64,000 nt of DNA from Clostridia bacterium (GTDB lineage: Bacteria; Bacillota; Clostridia; Christensenellales; Borkfalkiaceae). Shown piece after piece: positions 7,826 through 18,016 of the stretch (position 1 is the stretch's first letter; every line of letters starts with the position of its first letter). Below the pieces are notes generated by a model, which saw only the letters and a list, made by a program, of their open reading frames with translations, was not told the DNA's origin and did no database searches. The stretch covers positions 45,055-109,054 of the forward strand of contig JAIDVM010000014.1 in assembly GCA_029059705.1 (NCBI GenBank), read 5' to 3'. Both the position numbers and the translations under genes were made by a program.

Positions 7826-9052
7826 ATGAAAAGAGTAGCGGTTATCGGTGGCGGCGCAGCCGGTCTTATGGCGGCTTATGCTGCGGCAAAAAACGGAAAC
7901 GACGTCACCGTATTCGAGCAAAATGAAAAATGCGGCAAAAAAATATATATTACGGGAAAGGGAAGGTGCAACGTAACGCACGACTGTTCTCCCGAGGAAT
8001 TTTTGCAAAACGTTGTAAGCAACCCCAGATTTCTGACGGGTTGCATCTATAATTTTTCGCCCGAAAAGTGCGTCGAGTTTTTTGAAAACGGCGGATTAAA
8101 GCTTAAATTAGAGCGTGGGGGAAGATATTTTCCCGCAAGCGATAAGGCGAGCGACGTTACGAAATGTCTTGAAAATTATTGCAAAAACGAAGGCGTAGCC
8201 TTCAATTTTAACGAAAAAGTCTTAAATTTGCGCATTTTACATAGTACTATGTGTGACATAATTACCACAAAAGGCGAATATGATTTTGATTGCGTCATCG
8301 TTTGTACCGGCGGAGTAAGCTATCCTTTGACGGGTTCGACGGGCGACGGTTTCGAATTTGCAAAAAATGCGGGGCATAAAGTTATTGAGCTGAGGCCCGC
8401 GCTTTGCGGAATAAATCTTAAAGGCGGCTATTATAAAGATTTACAAGGGCTTACCTTAAAAAACGTTCGGCTCACCGTTTATAACGGCGATAAAAAGCTT
8501 GAAGAATTTTTCGGCGAGGCGCTTTTTACGCACTTTGGAATATCGGGGCCGATAGTTTTGTCTGCGTCGAGCTTGATTAACAGACTTGATTTAAACAACG
8601 TTAAGCTTTCGCTTGATTTAAAGCCCGCATTGAGTGAAGAACAGCTTGACAACAGAATTTTGCGAGATTTCGAAGCTTATAAAAACAAGTCGGTTTTTAA
8701 CGGATTAAAGGATTTGCTGCCTGTTGCGCTTATTCCCGAAATTTTGAAAAGAAGCGGCGTTTCGGGCGAGAAAAAAGTCAATTCCGTGACGAAAGCGGAA
8801 AGAACGCGGATATTGACAAATATTAAAAATTTTGTTATGCTGACTGCGTCTTTGCGGGGCTTTTCCGAGGCGATAGTTACCGCGGGCGGGGTGGACGTTA
8901 AGCAGATAAACCCCAAAACAATGGAGAGTAAAATTATAAAAGGGCTGTATTTTTGCGGCGAAGTGCTTGACGTGGACGCGTTTACGGGCGGATTTAATCT
9001 GCAAATTGCGTTTGCGACGGGCTTTGCGGCGGGAAACGCCATAAAGGACTGA
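7826..9052 (+). CDS. BaiN/HI0933-family NAD(P)/FAD-dependent oxidoreductase
   Basis: A 408-residue flavoprotein. N-terminal dinucleotide fold RVAVIGGGAAGLMAAYAAA (3-21), then KKIYITGKGRCNVTH (family signature), VIVCTGGVSYPLTGSTGDG, FTHFGISGP, and the C-terminal FAD motif CGEVLDVDAFTGGFNLQIAFATG. The family includes BaiN (bile-acid dehydroxylation) and 'aminoacetone oxidase' proteins, but the physiological substrate is usually unknown. ATG 7826 was chosen by the Rossmann start and the upstream AAGG. Codons near residues 139-146 contain one copy of a dispersed 23-nt motif (8240-8262). Three bases separate it from the next gene. Confidence 0.85.
   Translation: MKRVAVIGGGAAGLMAAYAAAKNGNDVTVFEQNEKCGKKIYITGKGRCNVTHDCSPEEFLQNVVSNPRFLTGCIYNFSPEKCVEFFENGGLKLKLERGGRYFPASDKASDVTKCLENYCKNEGVAFNFNEKVLNLRILHSTMCDIITTKGEYDFDCVIVCTGGVSYPLTGSTGDGFEFAKNAGHKVIELRPALCGINLKGGYYKDLQGLTLKNVRLTVYNGDKKLEEFFGEALFTHFGISGPIVLSASSLINRLDLNNVKLSLDLKPALSEEQLDNRILRDFEAYKNKSVFNGLKDLLPVALIPEILKRSGVSGEKKVNSVTKAERTRILTNIKNFVMLTASLRGFSEAIVTAGGVDVKQINPKTMESKIIKGLYFCGEVLDVDAFTGGFNLQIAFATGFAAGNAIKD
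8240..8262 (+). repeat. Dispersed 23-nt motif, copy A
   Basis: Core AGTACTATGTGTGACATAAT (8243-8262), preceded by CAT. It matches copies at 35498-35476 (-) and 56662-56640 (-) at 20 of 23 positions and 23210-23232 (+) at 18 of 23. It lies in frame in the flavoprotein gene (read as HSTMCDI). Confidence 0.55.
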
Positions 9053-9054
9053 AT

Positions 9055-10062
9055 ATGAAAGCAATAAGAGGCGCAACGACCGTTGACAGCGACAACGCGG
9101 AGCAAATCCGCGAACGTGTGAGCGAGCTTTTAAACGAAATTAAAAACAGAAACGCTATTAATTGCGATGACGTTGAGTGCATAACGTTTTCGAGCACCGA
9201 CGATATCCGCTCGTTTTATCCCGCCAAAGCGGCGAGGGAAGCCGGATTTTTTTCGTGCGCGCTTTTTTCGGCAATGGAGCCTAAAATCAGCGGTTCCCTT
9301 AAAATGTGCATAAGAGTTTTGATGTTCGCGGATATCGAAAAAAAGCCCGTGCCGGTGTATTTGCACGGCGCGGCGGTTTTACGAAAGGATTTGACGCAGA
9401 AAATCAACATTGCAATTGACGGACCCGCGGGCAGCGGGAAAAGCACCATTTCAAAAATAATCGCAAAAAAGCTCGACATTCTGTGCCTTGATACGGGTGC
9501 AATGTACCGTGCCTGCGCCTTAAAATGCATAAAAGAGGGCGTCGATTGCGCAGATGAGGAAAGCGTTTGCCCGATTATCGAAAAAATAAATCTCGAAGTT
9601 AAATATTCGGACGGCGTCCAGCATACCTATCTGGACGGTAACGACGTTTCAAGCGAGATAAGAACCCCCGAAATTTCAATGGCGGCTTCAACTGTTTCGG
9701 CGCACGGCTGCGTGCGTGAAAAAATGGTTGAATTGCAGCGTAAAATAGCCGCTGAAAATTCGTGCGTGCTCGACGGAAGGGATATTGGAACCAACGTTTT
9801 GCCAAACGCGCAGTATAAGTTTTTTTTGACCGCGAGCGCGGAAATACGCGCCAAGCGCAGACACGAAGAAATTTTAGCGTCGGGCAAAAACGTGCACTTC
9901 AACGAGGTTCTTGCCGAGCTTGTAAAGCGCGACGAACAGGACAGAAAGCGCGAAGTTGCACCGCTGATTATGGCAAAAGACGCCGTTTTGGTCGATTCGT
10001 CCAACATGTCGGTTGAAGAGGTTGCTGAATACATCGAAAGAAAATTGCAGGAAAAAATATAA
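9055..10062 (+). CDS. Fusion of AroH-type chorismate mutase and (d)CMP kinase
   Basis: A 335-residue two-domain protein. Residues ~1-113 are an AroH chorismate mutase: IRGATTV with R5, PAKAAREAG, E75 in the AMEP segment, CIRVLM with R87, VYL with Y102 and VLRKDL. That domain converts chorismate to prephenate. Residues ~117-335 are a cytidylate kinase: P-loop IDGPAGSGKST (121-131), LDTGAMYRA, DGRDIGTNVLP and the lid KRRHEEIL/RDEQDRKREVAPL. The second domain starts without its own start codon or ribosome site, so the gene makes one polypeptide. Cmk-plsC-ispH-rpsA is a familiar clostridial order; the mutase graft is the novelty. No missing active-site residues are obvious in either half. Confidence 0.88.
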   Translation: MKAIRGATTVDSDNAEQIRERVSELLNEIKNRNAINCDDVECITFSSTDDIRSFYPAKAAREAGFFSCALFSAMEPKISGSLKMCIRVLMFADIEKKPVPVYLHGAAVLRKDLTQKINIAIDGPAGSGKSTISKIIAKKLDILCLDTGAMYRACALKCIKEGVDCADEESVCPIIEKINLEVKYSDGVQHTYLDGNDVSSEIRTPEISMAASTVSAHGCVREKMVELQRKIAAENSCVLDGRDIGTNVLPNAQYKFFLTASAEIRAKRRHEEILASGKNVHFNEVLAELVKRDEQDRKREVAPLIMAKDAVLVDSSNMSVEEVAEYIERKLQEKI

Positions 10063-10721
10063 TGTCCGAAAAGAAAGAAAAAGTTAAACCCACTAAACTC
10101 GAAAAGCGTTTTAAAAGGTGGCGCAGGCTTTACGCGTGCTGCCGCTGGCTTATGCCCGTTAAAAAATACGGTCATAAAGAGCCTTATAACAACGGGTCTT
10201 ACGTTATTGTTGGCAACCACAAGAGCGGACTTGATATAATTCCCGCCGCGCTTGCAACCGATAAGCCCGTGCGTTTCATGGCAAAAAAAGACCTTTTCGA
10301 GCGCGGGATTATTAAAAAGCTGTGCGAGAGCATGGAGGTTATTCCCGTCAGCCGCGACGGAAACGACGTGCGGGCTGTTATGCAGGCGATGAAAGCGCTT
10401 AAAAACAGCGAAATAATCGCAATTTACCCCGAAGGCACGAGAAACAAAACCGACGAAATTTTTCTGCCCTTTAAAAGCGGCGCAACGATGCTTTCGATTA
10501 AAACGCGCTCGCCTATTATTCCCGTCGTGCACGCAAAAAAAATGAAGCTTTTTCACAGGGCGCACGTAATTTACGGCGAGCCGCTGGAATTTGCGGAGTT
10601 TTACGACAAAAAACCGACGGAAGAGGACATTAAAAAGTGCGACGAAATTCTGCGCGGGGAAATGCTTAAACTCCACGCGCGGCTGCTTGAGGAAACGGCT
10701 AAAAAGAAAAAAAACAAGTAG
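10062..10721 (+). CDS. plsC: 1-acyl-sn-glycerol-3-phosphate acyltransferase
   Basis: A 219-residue LPLAT-family enzyme that acylates lysophosphatidic acid to phosphatidic acid at the membrane. The catalytic box is GNHKSGLDIIP (NHx4D) near residue 50 and the second block is IYPEGTRNKTDE (~125). The N-terminus is lysine-rich rather than hydrophobic. The start overlaps the previous stop by one base (TAATG), so translation is coupled; six bases separate it from ispH. Confidence 0.9.
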   Translation: MSEKKEKVKPTKLEKRFKRWRRLYACCRWLMPVKKYGHKEPYNNGSYVIVGNHKSGLDIIPAALATDKPVRFMAKKDLFERGIIKKLCESMEVIPVSRDGNDVRAVMQAMKALKNSEIIAIYPEGTRNKTDEIFLPFKSGATMLSIKTRSPIIPVVHAKKMKLFHRAHVIYGEPLEFAEFYDKKPTEEDIKKCDEILRGEMLKLHARLLEETAKKKKNK

Positions 10722-10727
10722 GATTTT

Positions 10728-12815
10728 ATGGAAGTTTTTCTTGCAAAGCACAGCGGATTTTGCGCGGGAGTTAAAAACGCCGTAAACACCGCAATGTCGC
10801 TTGACTGCAAAAACGCCTATGTGCTCGGCGAAATAATTCACAATCCCGACGTGGTGGAACAAATTCGCAAAAAGGGCCTAAAAACGGTTAATTCGCTTGA
10901 AGAAATTCCCAACGGCGGCACGGTGGTTTTCCGCTCGCACGGGGTGCCCGAAAATTATTACCAAATCTGCCGCGAAAGAAACATAAAGGTTGTGGACTGT
11001 ACCTGCGGATTTGTAAAGCGCACGCAAAAGATAGTTAAAGAACAATATTCGGCGGGAAAGAGTATCGTAATAGTCGGCGAACCGTCACACCCCGAGGTGT
11101 TGGGTTTGTTGGGTTGGTGCAACGGCGAAGCAACGATTATTAACGAAATCGACGCAAATTTAAGCGATTTTGAAAAAAAAGAGTTGTGCGTGGTATGCCA
11201 AACAACGTTTTCTGCCGAAAAATTTGATAAAATTATAAAAAATATTAAAAAAGTTTGTGAAAAAACAGTTGCTGTTTTTAAGACTATTTGTTATACTACT
11301 GTGGAACGGCAGAAGGAAGTGGAAACGCTTGCCAAACGGTGCGACGCTATTTTGGTAGTGGGCGGACTGAACAGCAGTAATACTAACAAGCTGTACGAGC
11401 TTGCGTTAAAGCATTGCGCAAACGTTTTCAGGCTTGCAAACGCCGGCGATTTGGATTATTCCAAACTTAAAAATTATAAAAGTGCAGGTATCGTTTCGGG
11501 GGCGTCTACCCCGAACGAGCAAACCCGGGAGGTTCTCTTAAAGATGGAAGAAAACACAGAAGTCAAAGCAACTAACCCTATGGACGACGTAGTTGCTAAA
11601 ATCGACAACGAGTCGAAGTTTAAGAAGGGTCAAACCGTTCAAGCCACGATTTCGCAGGCTACGGACGACGGTTTACAGATTCTTCTGCCGTTCTCGAAGA
11701 AAGAAGTTGCTTTGAGCAAAGACGAGCTTGACTGCGAAGTTTACAACGCGGCAGACTACGTCGGCAAAATCGGCGAAACTATCGAACTCCTTGTCGTGGA
11801 GCTTAAACCGAGCCTTAAACTCTCGCAGAAGATGATTAAGGTTTTACAGCAGGAAGAGGCTTTGAGCGCCGAAATAGAGGCGGGCAAGGAATTTTCGGTT
11901 GTATGCACCGGCACAAACAAAGGCGGTTTGGTGGCTCAGCTCGGAACCTACTCGGTGTTCGTCCCCGCAAAGGAAATCCGTCCCGGATTTGTTAAAGATT
12001 TAAGCAAATACGAAGGCAAAACGCTCAGACTTCGCGCAATCGAAATCAAAAAGAGCGGCAGAAAGGAAATAATCGCTTCGCAGCGCGTTATATTGCAGGA
12101 AGAGCGCGACGCGAAAGACGCGGCTAAACAGGAAAAGGAAGAAGAATTCTTTGCAAACATCGCTGTTGGCGACGTTGTAGAGGGTAAAGTTGAAAGAGTA
12201 ACGGGCTTCGGCGCGTTTGTTTCGGTAAACGGTTTCGACTGCCTTGCGCACATTTCCGATTTAAGCTGGACGGGCGCGGAAGCGGTTACCGACGTTCTCG
12301 AAATAGGCAAAACCTATCAGTTTAAGGTTCTTAAAGCAGACAAAGAAAACAAAAAAGTTTCCATCGGATATAAGCAGCTTCAGCCCCAGCCCTGGGACCT
12401 TGTAGACGGCAAGTATAACGTGGGCGACGTTGTTCACGGCAAAGTCGTTCGCATAGTTCCTTTCGGCGCGTTTATCGAGGTTGAAAAAGGCGTTGACGGC
12501 TTGGTTCACGTTTCGCAAATCAGCCACGAGAGAATCGAAACCCCTTCGACCTGCCTTAACGTGGGCGACGAAGTCGACGCAAAAATTATTGCGGTTGACA
12601 CCGATGCAAGAAAGATGAACCTTTCCATTAAGGCGCTTTTACCCGAAGGCGAAAAGAAGAGACCCCAGAGAGCTGAAAACGGCGAAGAAGCTCCCGCACG
12701 CAAAGGCCGCGCGCCCCGCAGAACGGACGACGACGAAGTTTCTTCGTGGAGCGAAGGCAGCATCGGCGGCACTTCCATTGCCGATTTGCTTGCAAACGCA
12801 AAAAACAACAAGTAA
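10728..12815 (+). CDS. ispH: IspH (HMB-PP reductase) fused to ribosomal protein S1-like domains
   Basis: A 695-residue fusion. Residues ~1-280 are IspH/LytB, the last MEP-pathway enzyme making IPP and DMAPP, with [4Fe-4S] cysteines C12 (SGFCAGV), the DCTC pair (C91/C93 region) and the late FKTICYTTVERQKEV. Residues ~295-665 hold four S1 RNA-binding repeats; the last two are clearest (GKVERVTGFGAFVSV, GKVVRIVPFGAFIEVEKGVDG). The tail is basic/acidic with low complexity. IspH-S1 fusions are known in Clostridia. Two terminal S1 repeats look canonical and two are degenerate. A strong terminator follows. Confidence 0.93.
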   Translation: MEVFLAKHSGFCAGVKNAVNTAMSLDCKNAYVLGEIIHNPDVVEQIRKKGLKTVNSLEEIPNGGTVVFRSHGVPENYYQICRERNIKVVDCTCGFVKRTQKIVKEQYSAGKSIVIVGEPSHPEVLGLLGWCNGEATIINEIDANLSDFEKKELCVVCQTTFSAEKFDKIIKNIKKVCEKTVAVFKTICYTTVERQKEVETLAKRCDAILVVGGLNSSNTNKLYELALKHCANVFRLANAGDLDYSKLKNYKSAGIVSGASTPNEQTREVLLKMEENTEVKATNPMDDVVAKIDNESKFKKGQTVQATISQATDDGLQILLPFSKKEVALSKDELDCEVYNAADYVGKIGETIELLVVELKPSLKLSQKMIKVLQQEEALSAEIEAGKEFSVVCTGTNKGGLVAQLGTYSVFVPAKEIRPGFVKDLSKYEGKTLRLRAIEIKKSGRKEIIASQRVILQEERDAKDAAKQEKEEEFFANIAVGDVVEGKVERVTGFGAFVSVNGFDCLAHISDLSWTGAEAVTDVLEIGKTYQFKVLKADKENKKVSIGYKQLQPQPWDLVDGKYNVGDVVHGKVVRIVPFGAFIEVEKGVDGLVHVSQISHERIETPSTCLNVGDEVDAKIIAVDTDARKMNLSIKALLPEGEKKRPQRAENGEEAPARKGRAPRRTDDDEVSSWSEGSIGGTSIADLLANAKNNK

Positions 12816-12833
12816 TTAAATAAATCAAAATTT

Positions 12834-12861
12834 AAGCCCGCAAATCTTGCGGGCTTTTTTC
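12834..12861 (+). terminator. Terminator of the flavoprotein-cmk-plsC-ispH operon
   Basis: AAGCCCGCA (12834-12842) and TGCGGGCTT (12848-12856) form a perfect 9-bp stem with a 5-base loop, followed by T-rich sequence. Confidence 0.9.
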
Positions 12862-12969
12862 GTTGTAAAATTTTTATAAAATAATTGCGGCAATTTCACT
12901 TTCGGGCAGTTTAAACGCGCCGTAACAAGGTTATTAAATAAATGTTAAAATTAATTTTGAGGTGGCTTT

Positions 12970-14805
12970 ATGAAAAGGGAAGGCAACATTAAAATTTCAA
13001 GCGAAAACATGATGCCCATTATTAAAAAATGGCTCTATTCGGATAAAGACATTTTTTTAAGGGAAATCGTTGCAAACGGCGTTGACGCGATAACCAAATT
13101 CAACAAGCTCGTGTCTTTGGGCGAGGCGGCGGCAGACGGCGAAGAGTATTGCATAAAAATCACAACCGACAAAAAGACTAAAACCCTTACCGTTGAGGAC
13201 AACGGCATAGGCATGACCGAGGAAGAGGTTGAAAATTACATAACGCGCATAGCTTTTTCGGGAGCTTCCGACTTTTTGGAAAAGTATGAAAAGGCGGGCG
13301 GCGACGGAATAATCGGGCACTTCGGTTTGGGCTTTTATTCCGCTTATATGGTTTCGGAAAAGGTTGAAATAATTACTAAATCCTACAAAGACGCTCCCGC
13401 CGTGCATTGGGAAAGCGACGGAAATTCAACTTATTCAATCGAAGAGTGCGAAAAAGAAGGGCGCGGCACAAAGATAATCATGCACGTTGCGGCTTCCGAA
13501 AAGGAGTTTTTGGAAGAGGGCATGGTTAAAGAGCTTGTGCGCAAATACTGCTCGTTTATGCCGTTTAACGTTTACGTGAATTATAAGGGCGACGGCAAGG
13601 ACGAACCTTTAAATTCCACGCTGCCCTTATACGCAAAAAACCCCAAGGACTGCACGGACGAGGATTATAAAAAATTCTACACCGACACGTTTATGGACTT
13701 TAACGAGCCTATGTTTTGGGTGCACCTAAACATGGATTATCCGTTTAAGCTGAAAGGGATTTTATATTTCCCCAAGGTTAAAAACAAGCTTGAATTGGAG
13801 CGCGGCAAGGTTAAGCTTTATTGCAATCAGGTGTTCATTGCCGACAATATAAAGGAAGTAATTCCCGAATTTCTGATGCTTTTGAACGGCGTAATCGACT
13901 GCCCCGACATTCCCCTAAACGTTTCGCGCAGCTTTTTGCAGAACGACAGACAGGTGCAGAAAATAAGCAAGCACATAACCAAAAAGGTTGCGGACAAGCT
14001 TATTTCGCTATTTAAAAACGACCGCGAAAAATATGAAAGCGGTTGGGAGGATTTGGCGAACTTTGTTAAATTCGGCTGCATTAAAGACAACGATTTTTAC
14101 GACAAAATCAAGGACGTTATAATTTATAAAGACGTAAACGGCAAATATTTAAGCCTTGCCGAGCTTTTGCCCGAAGAAAAGCCCGCAGAAACGGCGGAAA
14201 CTGCCGATAACGGCGAAAAGAAGACCGAAAGCAAGCCCAAAACAGTTTATTACGTTTCGGACGAGGAACAGCAGGCGCAGTATATAAAGTTATTCAAAGA
14301 CCAAGGCTTGAACGCGATTTTGTGCGATAACTTTATCGACCCGCATTTTTTGAGCTTCCTCGAATATAAAACGCCCGATAAAATCAAGTTTGTTAGAATA
14401 GACGCCGACGTGGACGGCGCGCTTAAAGACGGCGAAAGCGCCGAGGACAGCGTGCTTGCGGATATCTTTAAAACAGCGCTTGCGGACGATAAAATAAGCG
14501 TTAAATTCGAAAAATTGAAGAGCGCGGACGTGCCCGCCGTTATAGTTGTGGACGAGTATATGCGCCGTTACAGCGAAATGGGCAAATATTACGGCATGAG
14601 CGACGGCGAACCGAACAAGACGCTTATAGTAAACCTTGCCTGCCCCGTGGTTGCAAAACTGAAAGAGATTGACGAAGAAAAGCAAAGCTTTGTTGCGGGC
14701 TACGTTTATTCGCTTGCCTTGGCGTCGTTTAAAAAGCTTTCGCCCGAGGAGCTGGATAAATTCCAAAAAGACAGCTTAAAACTGCTCGACTGTTACACCA
14801 AATGA
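12970..14805 (+). CDS. htpG: Hsp90-family chaperone HtpG
   Basis: A 611-residue cytosolic ATP-dependent chaperone. The N-terminal GHKL ATPase has DIFLREIVANGVDA (catalytic Glu), VEDNGIGMTEE, and the ATP lid/G-box GIIGHFGLGFYSAYMVS. A middle client domain with PLNVSRSFLQNDRQVQKI and a C-terminal dimerisation domain follow. An acidic Ala/Glu linker (EEKPAETAETADNGEK) interrupts the middle/C-terminal boundary. Length is close to E. coli HtpG. RBS GAGGTGG. No CIRCE element is visible upstream. It stands alone, with terminators on both sides. Confidence 0.95.
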   Translation: MKREGNIKISSENMMPIIKKWLYSDKDIFLREIVANGVDAITKFNKLVSLGEAAADGEEYCIKITTDKKTKTLTVEDNGIGMTEEEVENYITRIAFSGASDFLEKYEKAGGDGIIGHFGLGFYSAYMVSEKVEIITKSYKDAPAVHWESDGNSTYSIEECEKEGRGTKIIMHVAASEKEFLEEGMVKELVRKYCSFMPFNVYVNYKGDGKDEPLNSTLPLYAKNPKDCTDEDYKKFYTDTFMDFNEPMFWVHLNMDYPFKLKGILYFPKVKNKLELERGKVKLYCNQVFIADNIKEVIPEFLMLLNGVIDCPDIPLNVSRSFLQNDRQVQKISKHITKKVADKLISLFKNDREKYESGWEDLANFVKFGCIKDNDFYDKIKDVIIYKDVNGKYLSLAELLPEEKPAETAETADNGEKKTESKPKTVYYVSDEEQQAQYIKLFKDQGLNAILCDNFIDPHFLSFLEYKTPDKIKFVRIDADVDGALKDGESAEDSVLADIFKTALADDKISVKFEKLKSADVPAVIVVDEYMRRYSEMGKYYGMSDGEPNKTLIVNLACPVVAKLKEIDEEKQSFVAGYVYSLALASFKKLSPEELDKFQKDSLKLLDCYTK

Positions 14806-14811
14806 TAATAA

Positions 14812-14847
14812 ATCCCATAGCGGCAAACGCCGCCGTGGGATATTTTT
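14812..14847 (+). terminator. Terminator of htpG
   Basis: Outer arms ATCCCAT (14812-14818) / GTGGGAT (14835-14841), and inner arms GCGGC / GCCGC around AAAC, followed by ATTTTTG. Confidence 0.85.
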
Positions 14848-14897
14848 GTTTTTGCGTAAAAAACAAGAAAATAATTCCAATTTTTTATGTTTCGCTC

Positions 14898-14926
14898 TTG
14901 AAATGTTTATAATAGTGTGATAGAAT
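14898..14926 (+). promoter_or_regulatory. Promoter of the glycogen operon
   Basis: TTGAAA (14898-14903), 17 bases, extended -10 TG-A-TAGAAT (14921-14926). The start would fall near 14933, three bases before the glgB ATG, and no ribosome site precedes that ATG. Confidence 0.65.
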
Positions 14927-14935
14927 AAATTAGGT

Positions 14936-16780
14936 ATGGAACACGGCAAAACGGCAGTTCGGCGGCTTGAAAAATTCCATAAAGGAACGGATTTTAAGGC
15001 TTATGAATTTTTCGGTTGCCATAAGGTTCGCGGCGACGTTTATGTTTTCAGAGTTTGGGCGCCGCACGCCAAATCCGTGCGCTTGTCAATAAACGGTAAT
15101 TCCGCCGACATGCTGTTGCTTTCCGACGGCGAAAGCTTTGAAGCAGAGGCAAAATGCACCGCGGGCGACGTTTATTTTTATGAAATAGAAACGCTTGACG
15201 GAAGAGTTTTGCAAAAAGCCGACCCTTACGCTTTTAAGTCGGATTTCCCCAATTCGTTTTTTTCGCAGGTGTGCGATTTGACCGAGCCTTCGGAATATCC
15301 GCAGTTGTTTTCGCGCAGCAAAAAAGAAGAGCCCGTAAATATTTACGAAGTTAATTTGCTTTCCTGGAATAAACACGCCGACGGCAGCTATTATACGTAT
15401 AGGGAGCTTATTAAATCGCTGGTGCCATACGTTGCTGATTTGGGCTATACGCACGTGGAATTTATGCCGGTTACGGAATATCCCTTCGACGGTTCGTGGG
15501 GATATCAGGTTACGGGATATTTTTCGGTCACTTCACGGCTCGGCACTCCCGAAGAGTTTAAAGAGCTTGTAAACGCTTTCCATACGGCGGGAATTAAAGT
15601 TATTCTGGACTGGGTGCCCGCGCACTTTCCAAAGGACGACTGGGGGCTTTACGAGTTTGACGGGCAACCCCTTTACGAGTGCCCTTTGTGGGACAGAATG
15701 GAGCACAGCGGTTGGGGCACAAGGCGGTTCGATTTCGGAAAAGGCGGGGTTGACAGCTTTTTGCTTTCAAGCGCTTACTTCTTTTTCGATATTTACCGCA
15801 TAGACGGTTTGCGCGTTGACGCGGTTGCTTCAATGCTCTATCTCAATTACGACAGAGCGGAAGGGGATTTTACTCCCAATATTTACGGCGACAACCGCAA
15901 TTTAGAGGCCATTGAGTTTTTAAAAAAGTTTAACGTCGTTATAAAACGCGATTTTGCGGGAGCGGTTACCGTTGCCGAGGAATCGACCGCGTATCCTAAG
16001 GTGACCGCCCCGATTGAAGACGGCGGGCTGGGATTTGACTATAAATGGAATATGGGCTGGATGAACGACGTTTTGTTTTATTGCCGCCAAGACCCGTATT
16101 TCCGCAATTATCACCATAACAAAATAACCTTTTCAATGGTTTACGCCTTTTCGGAAAAGTTTATATTGCCCCTTTCCCACGACGAAGTGGTGCACGTTAA
16201 AGGCTCGATTGTAAACAAAATGTCCGGCGAATACGAAGCTAAATTTGCGGGCGAGCGGGCGCTTTTGGGCTTTATGTTCGCTCACCCCGGAAAAAAGCTG
16301 AACTTTATGGGCTATGAGTTTGCGCAGTTTAAAGAATGGGATTATACTGCGGGGCTTGATTTCTTTTTGGCGGATAAATACGAACTGCACGCAAAGATGA
16401 AAGACTTTGTGCGGGCGCTGAATTTATTTTATAAAAACAATCCGCCGCTTTACGAAATTGAGGACGGCTGGACGGGCTTTAAATGGCTTGTGGTGGACGA
16501 CAGATATAACAACCTTATTGCCTTTTCGCGTTATTCCGAAAGCGGCGAAAGCGTGACGGCGGTAATTAACTTTTCGGGAATAGAGCTTACGGGCTATAAA
16601 GTGCCGATAGAAAAAGGCAGCTACCGTTTGGTTTTGAACACCGACGACAAAGCCTTCGGCGGCAGCGGAAGGATAAGAAAAAAGGTTTATTTAACTGAAA
16701 AACAAACGGACGGTAACGGCGGATATTGCCTGAATTTGAATATCCCGCGGTTGTCCTGTATGTATTTAAAAAAAGATTAA
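14936..16780 (+). CDS. glgB: 1,4-alpha-glucan branching enzyme
   Basis: A 614-residue GH13 branching enzyme that introduces alpha-1,6 branches in glycogen. A CBM48 domain (~25-110; [14 protein letters not shown]) precedes the barrel with [46 protein letters not shown] (nucleophile Asp), VAEESTAYP (acid/base Glu) and [16 protein letters not shown]-terminal beta domain closes it. The long N1 extension of E. coli GlgB is absent. First gene of glgB-C-D-A-P; its promoter position suggests an almost leaderless transcript. Confidence 0.95.
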   Translation: MEHGKTAVRRLEKFHKGTDFKAYEFFGCHKVRGDVYVFRVWAPHAKSVRLSINGNSADMLLLSDGESFEAEAKCTAGDVYFYEIETLDGRVLQKADPYAFKSDFPNSFFSQVCDLTEPSEYPQLFSRSKKEEPVNIYEVNLLSWNKHADGSYYTYRELIKSLVPYVADLGYTHVEFMPVTEYPFDGSWGYQVTGYFSVTSRLGTPEEFKELVNAFHTAGIKVILDWVPAHFPKDDWGLYEFDGQPLYECPLWDRMEHSGWGTRRFDFGKGGVDSFLLSSAYFFFDIYRIDGLRVDAVASMLYLNYDRAEGDFTPNIYGDNRNLEAIEFLKKFNVVIKRDFAGAVTVAEESTAYPKVTAPIEDGGLGFDYKWNMGWMNDVLFYCRQDPYFRNYHHNKITFSMVYAFSEKFILPLSHDEVVHVKGSIVNKMSGEYEAKFAGERALLGFMFAHPGKKLNFMGYEFAQFKEWDYTAGLDFFLADKYELHAKMKDFVRALNLFYKNNPPLYEIEDGWTGFKWLVVDDRYNNLIAFSRYSESGESVTAVINFSGIELTGYKVPIEKGSYRLVLNTDDKAFGGSGRIRKKVYLTEKQTDGNGGYCLNLNIPRLSCMYLKKD

Positions 16781-16799
16781 TTTTTTGGGGGAATCAGCA

Positions 16800-18002
16800 A
16801 TGCTAAGAAAGAAGGAATGTGTTGCAATGCTGCTTGCGGGCGGACAAGGGTCAAGGCTCTACGCGCTTACCAGCAATATTGCAAAACCCGCAGTTTCGTT
16901 TGGGGCGAAGTACAGAATAATCGACTTTCCGCTCTCGAACTGCATAAATTCGGGAATCGACACCGTTGGCGTGCTCACGCAGTATCAGCCGCTCGTTTTA
17001 AATGAATACGTCGGCAACGGTCAGCCGTGGGATTTGGACAGAACGTTCGGCGGCGTGCATATTTTGTCGCCTTACGAGGCTAAAACCGACACGTCGTGGT
17101 ATAAGGGCACGGCTAACGCGATTTATCAGAACATAAGGTTCATGAAGATGTACGACCCCGAATACGTTTTAATTCTTTCAGGCGACCACATTTATAAAAT
17201 GGACTACGACAAGATGCTTGCGGCGCACAAGGCGGCAAACGCCGACTGCACTATCGCGTGCATGCAGGTTCCTATGAAGGAAGCTTCGCGTTTCGGCATT
17301 TTGAATACGAGAAAGGACGGCAGCATCTACGAGTTCGAAGAAAAGCCCGCAAATCCCAAAAGCGATTTGGCGTCGATGGGTATTTATATCTTTACCGCTT
17401 CAAAGCTTTTCAAATATCTCGAGCTTGACGAAAAAGACCCCAATTCCGAAAAGGACTTCGGCAAAAACGTGCTTCCCGCAATGCTCAACGCGGGCGAAAA
17501 GATGCAGTCTTACCGCTTTGAAGGTTATTGGAAGGACGTAGGCACGATAAGCTCGCTTTTGGAAGCGAACATGGACCTTTTGGGCGTAGTTCCCAACTTC
17601 GAGCTTTCGGACAGAGACCGCGTTATCCATTCGAGAAGCCCCTTGGCGCCGCCCGCTTACGTTGAAGGCGAGGTAATCAATTCGCTCGTTGCAACAGGCG
17701 GTGAAATAGAGGGTAAAGTCGTAAATTCGGTTATCGGCACGAATTGCGTAATCGAAAAGGGCGCGGAAGTTTGCGACAGCGTGCTTATGGGCAACATTAC
17801 GGTTAAAGCGGGCGCAAAAATCAATTACGCTATTATAGACGAAGAAGTCACCATATGCGAAAAGGCGGTTATCGGCGCGCCCAAGGACGAAGCCGTTAAA
17901 GTAAAGAGCAAAACCTCCGGCATAACCGTTCTCGGAAGAGGAATAACGGTTGGCAAGGGCAAAAAGGTTGACGCAGGCGAAATTGCGGACAAAAAGGTTT
18001 AA
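16800..18002 (+). CDS. glgC: Glucose-1-phosphate adenylyltransferase
   Basis: A 400-residue ADP-glucose pyrophosphorylase, the committed step of glycogen synthesis (glucose-1-P + ATP to ADP-glucose + PPi). Nucleotidyltransferase signature [15 protein letters not shown] (10-24), [31 protein letters not shown] and YWKDVGTI. A left-handed beta-helix occupies the last ~110 residues. ATG 16800 was chosen because GGGGGA lies just upstream; the in-frame TTG at 16785 would swallow that site. It pairs with glgD. Confidence 0.95.
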   Translation: MLRKKECVAMLLAGGQGSRLYALTSNIAKPAVSFGAKYRIIDFPLSNCINSGIDTVGVLTQYQPLVLNEYVGNGQPWDLDRTFGGVHILSPYEAKTDTSWYKGTANAIYQNIRFMKMYDPEYVLILSGDHIYKMDYDKMLAAHKAANADCTIACMQVPMKEASRFGILNTRKDGSIYEFEEKPANPKSDLASMGIYIFTASKLFKYLELDEKDPNSEKDFGKNVLPAMLNAGEKMQSYRFEGYWKDVGTISSLLEANMDLLGVVPNFELSDRDRVIHSRSPLAPPAYVEGEVINSLVATGGEIEGKVVNSVIGTNCVIEKGAEVCDSVLMGNITVKAGAKINYAIIDEEVTICEKAVIGAPKDEAVKVKSKTSGITVLGRGITVGKGKKVDAGEIADKKV

Positions 18003-18016
18003 GGGGGAACAGAAAA

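Noticed and set aside
12862..12969. CIRCE or other heat-shock operator before htpG
   Set aside because: No TTAGCACTC-N9-GAGTGCTAA-like palindrome is present, and the -35 is poor.
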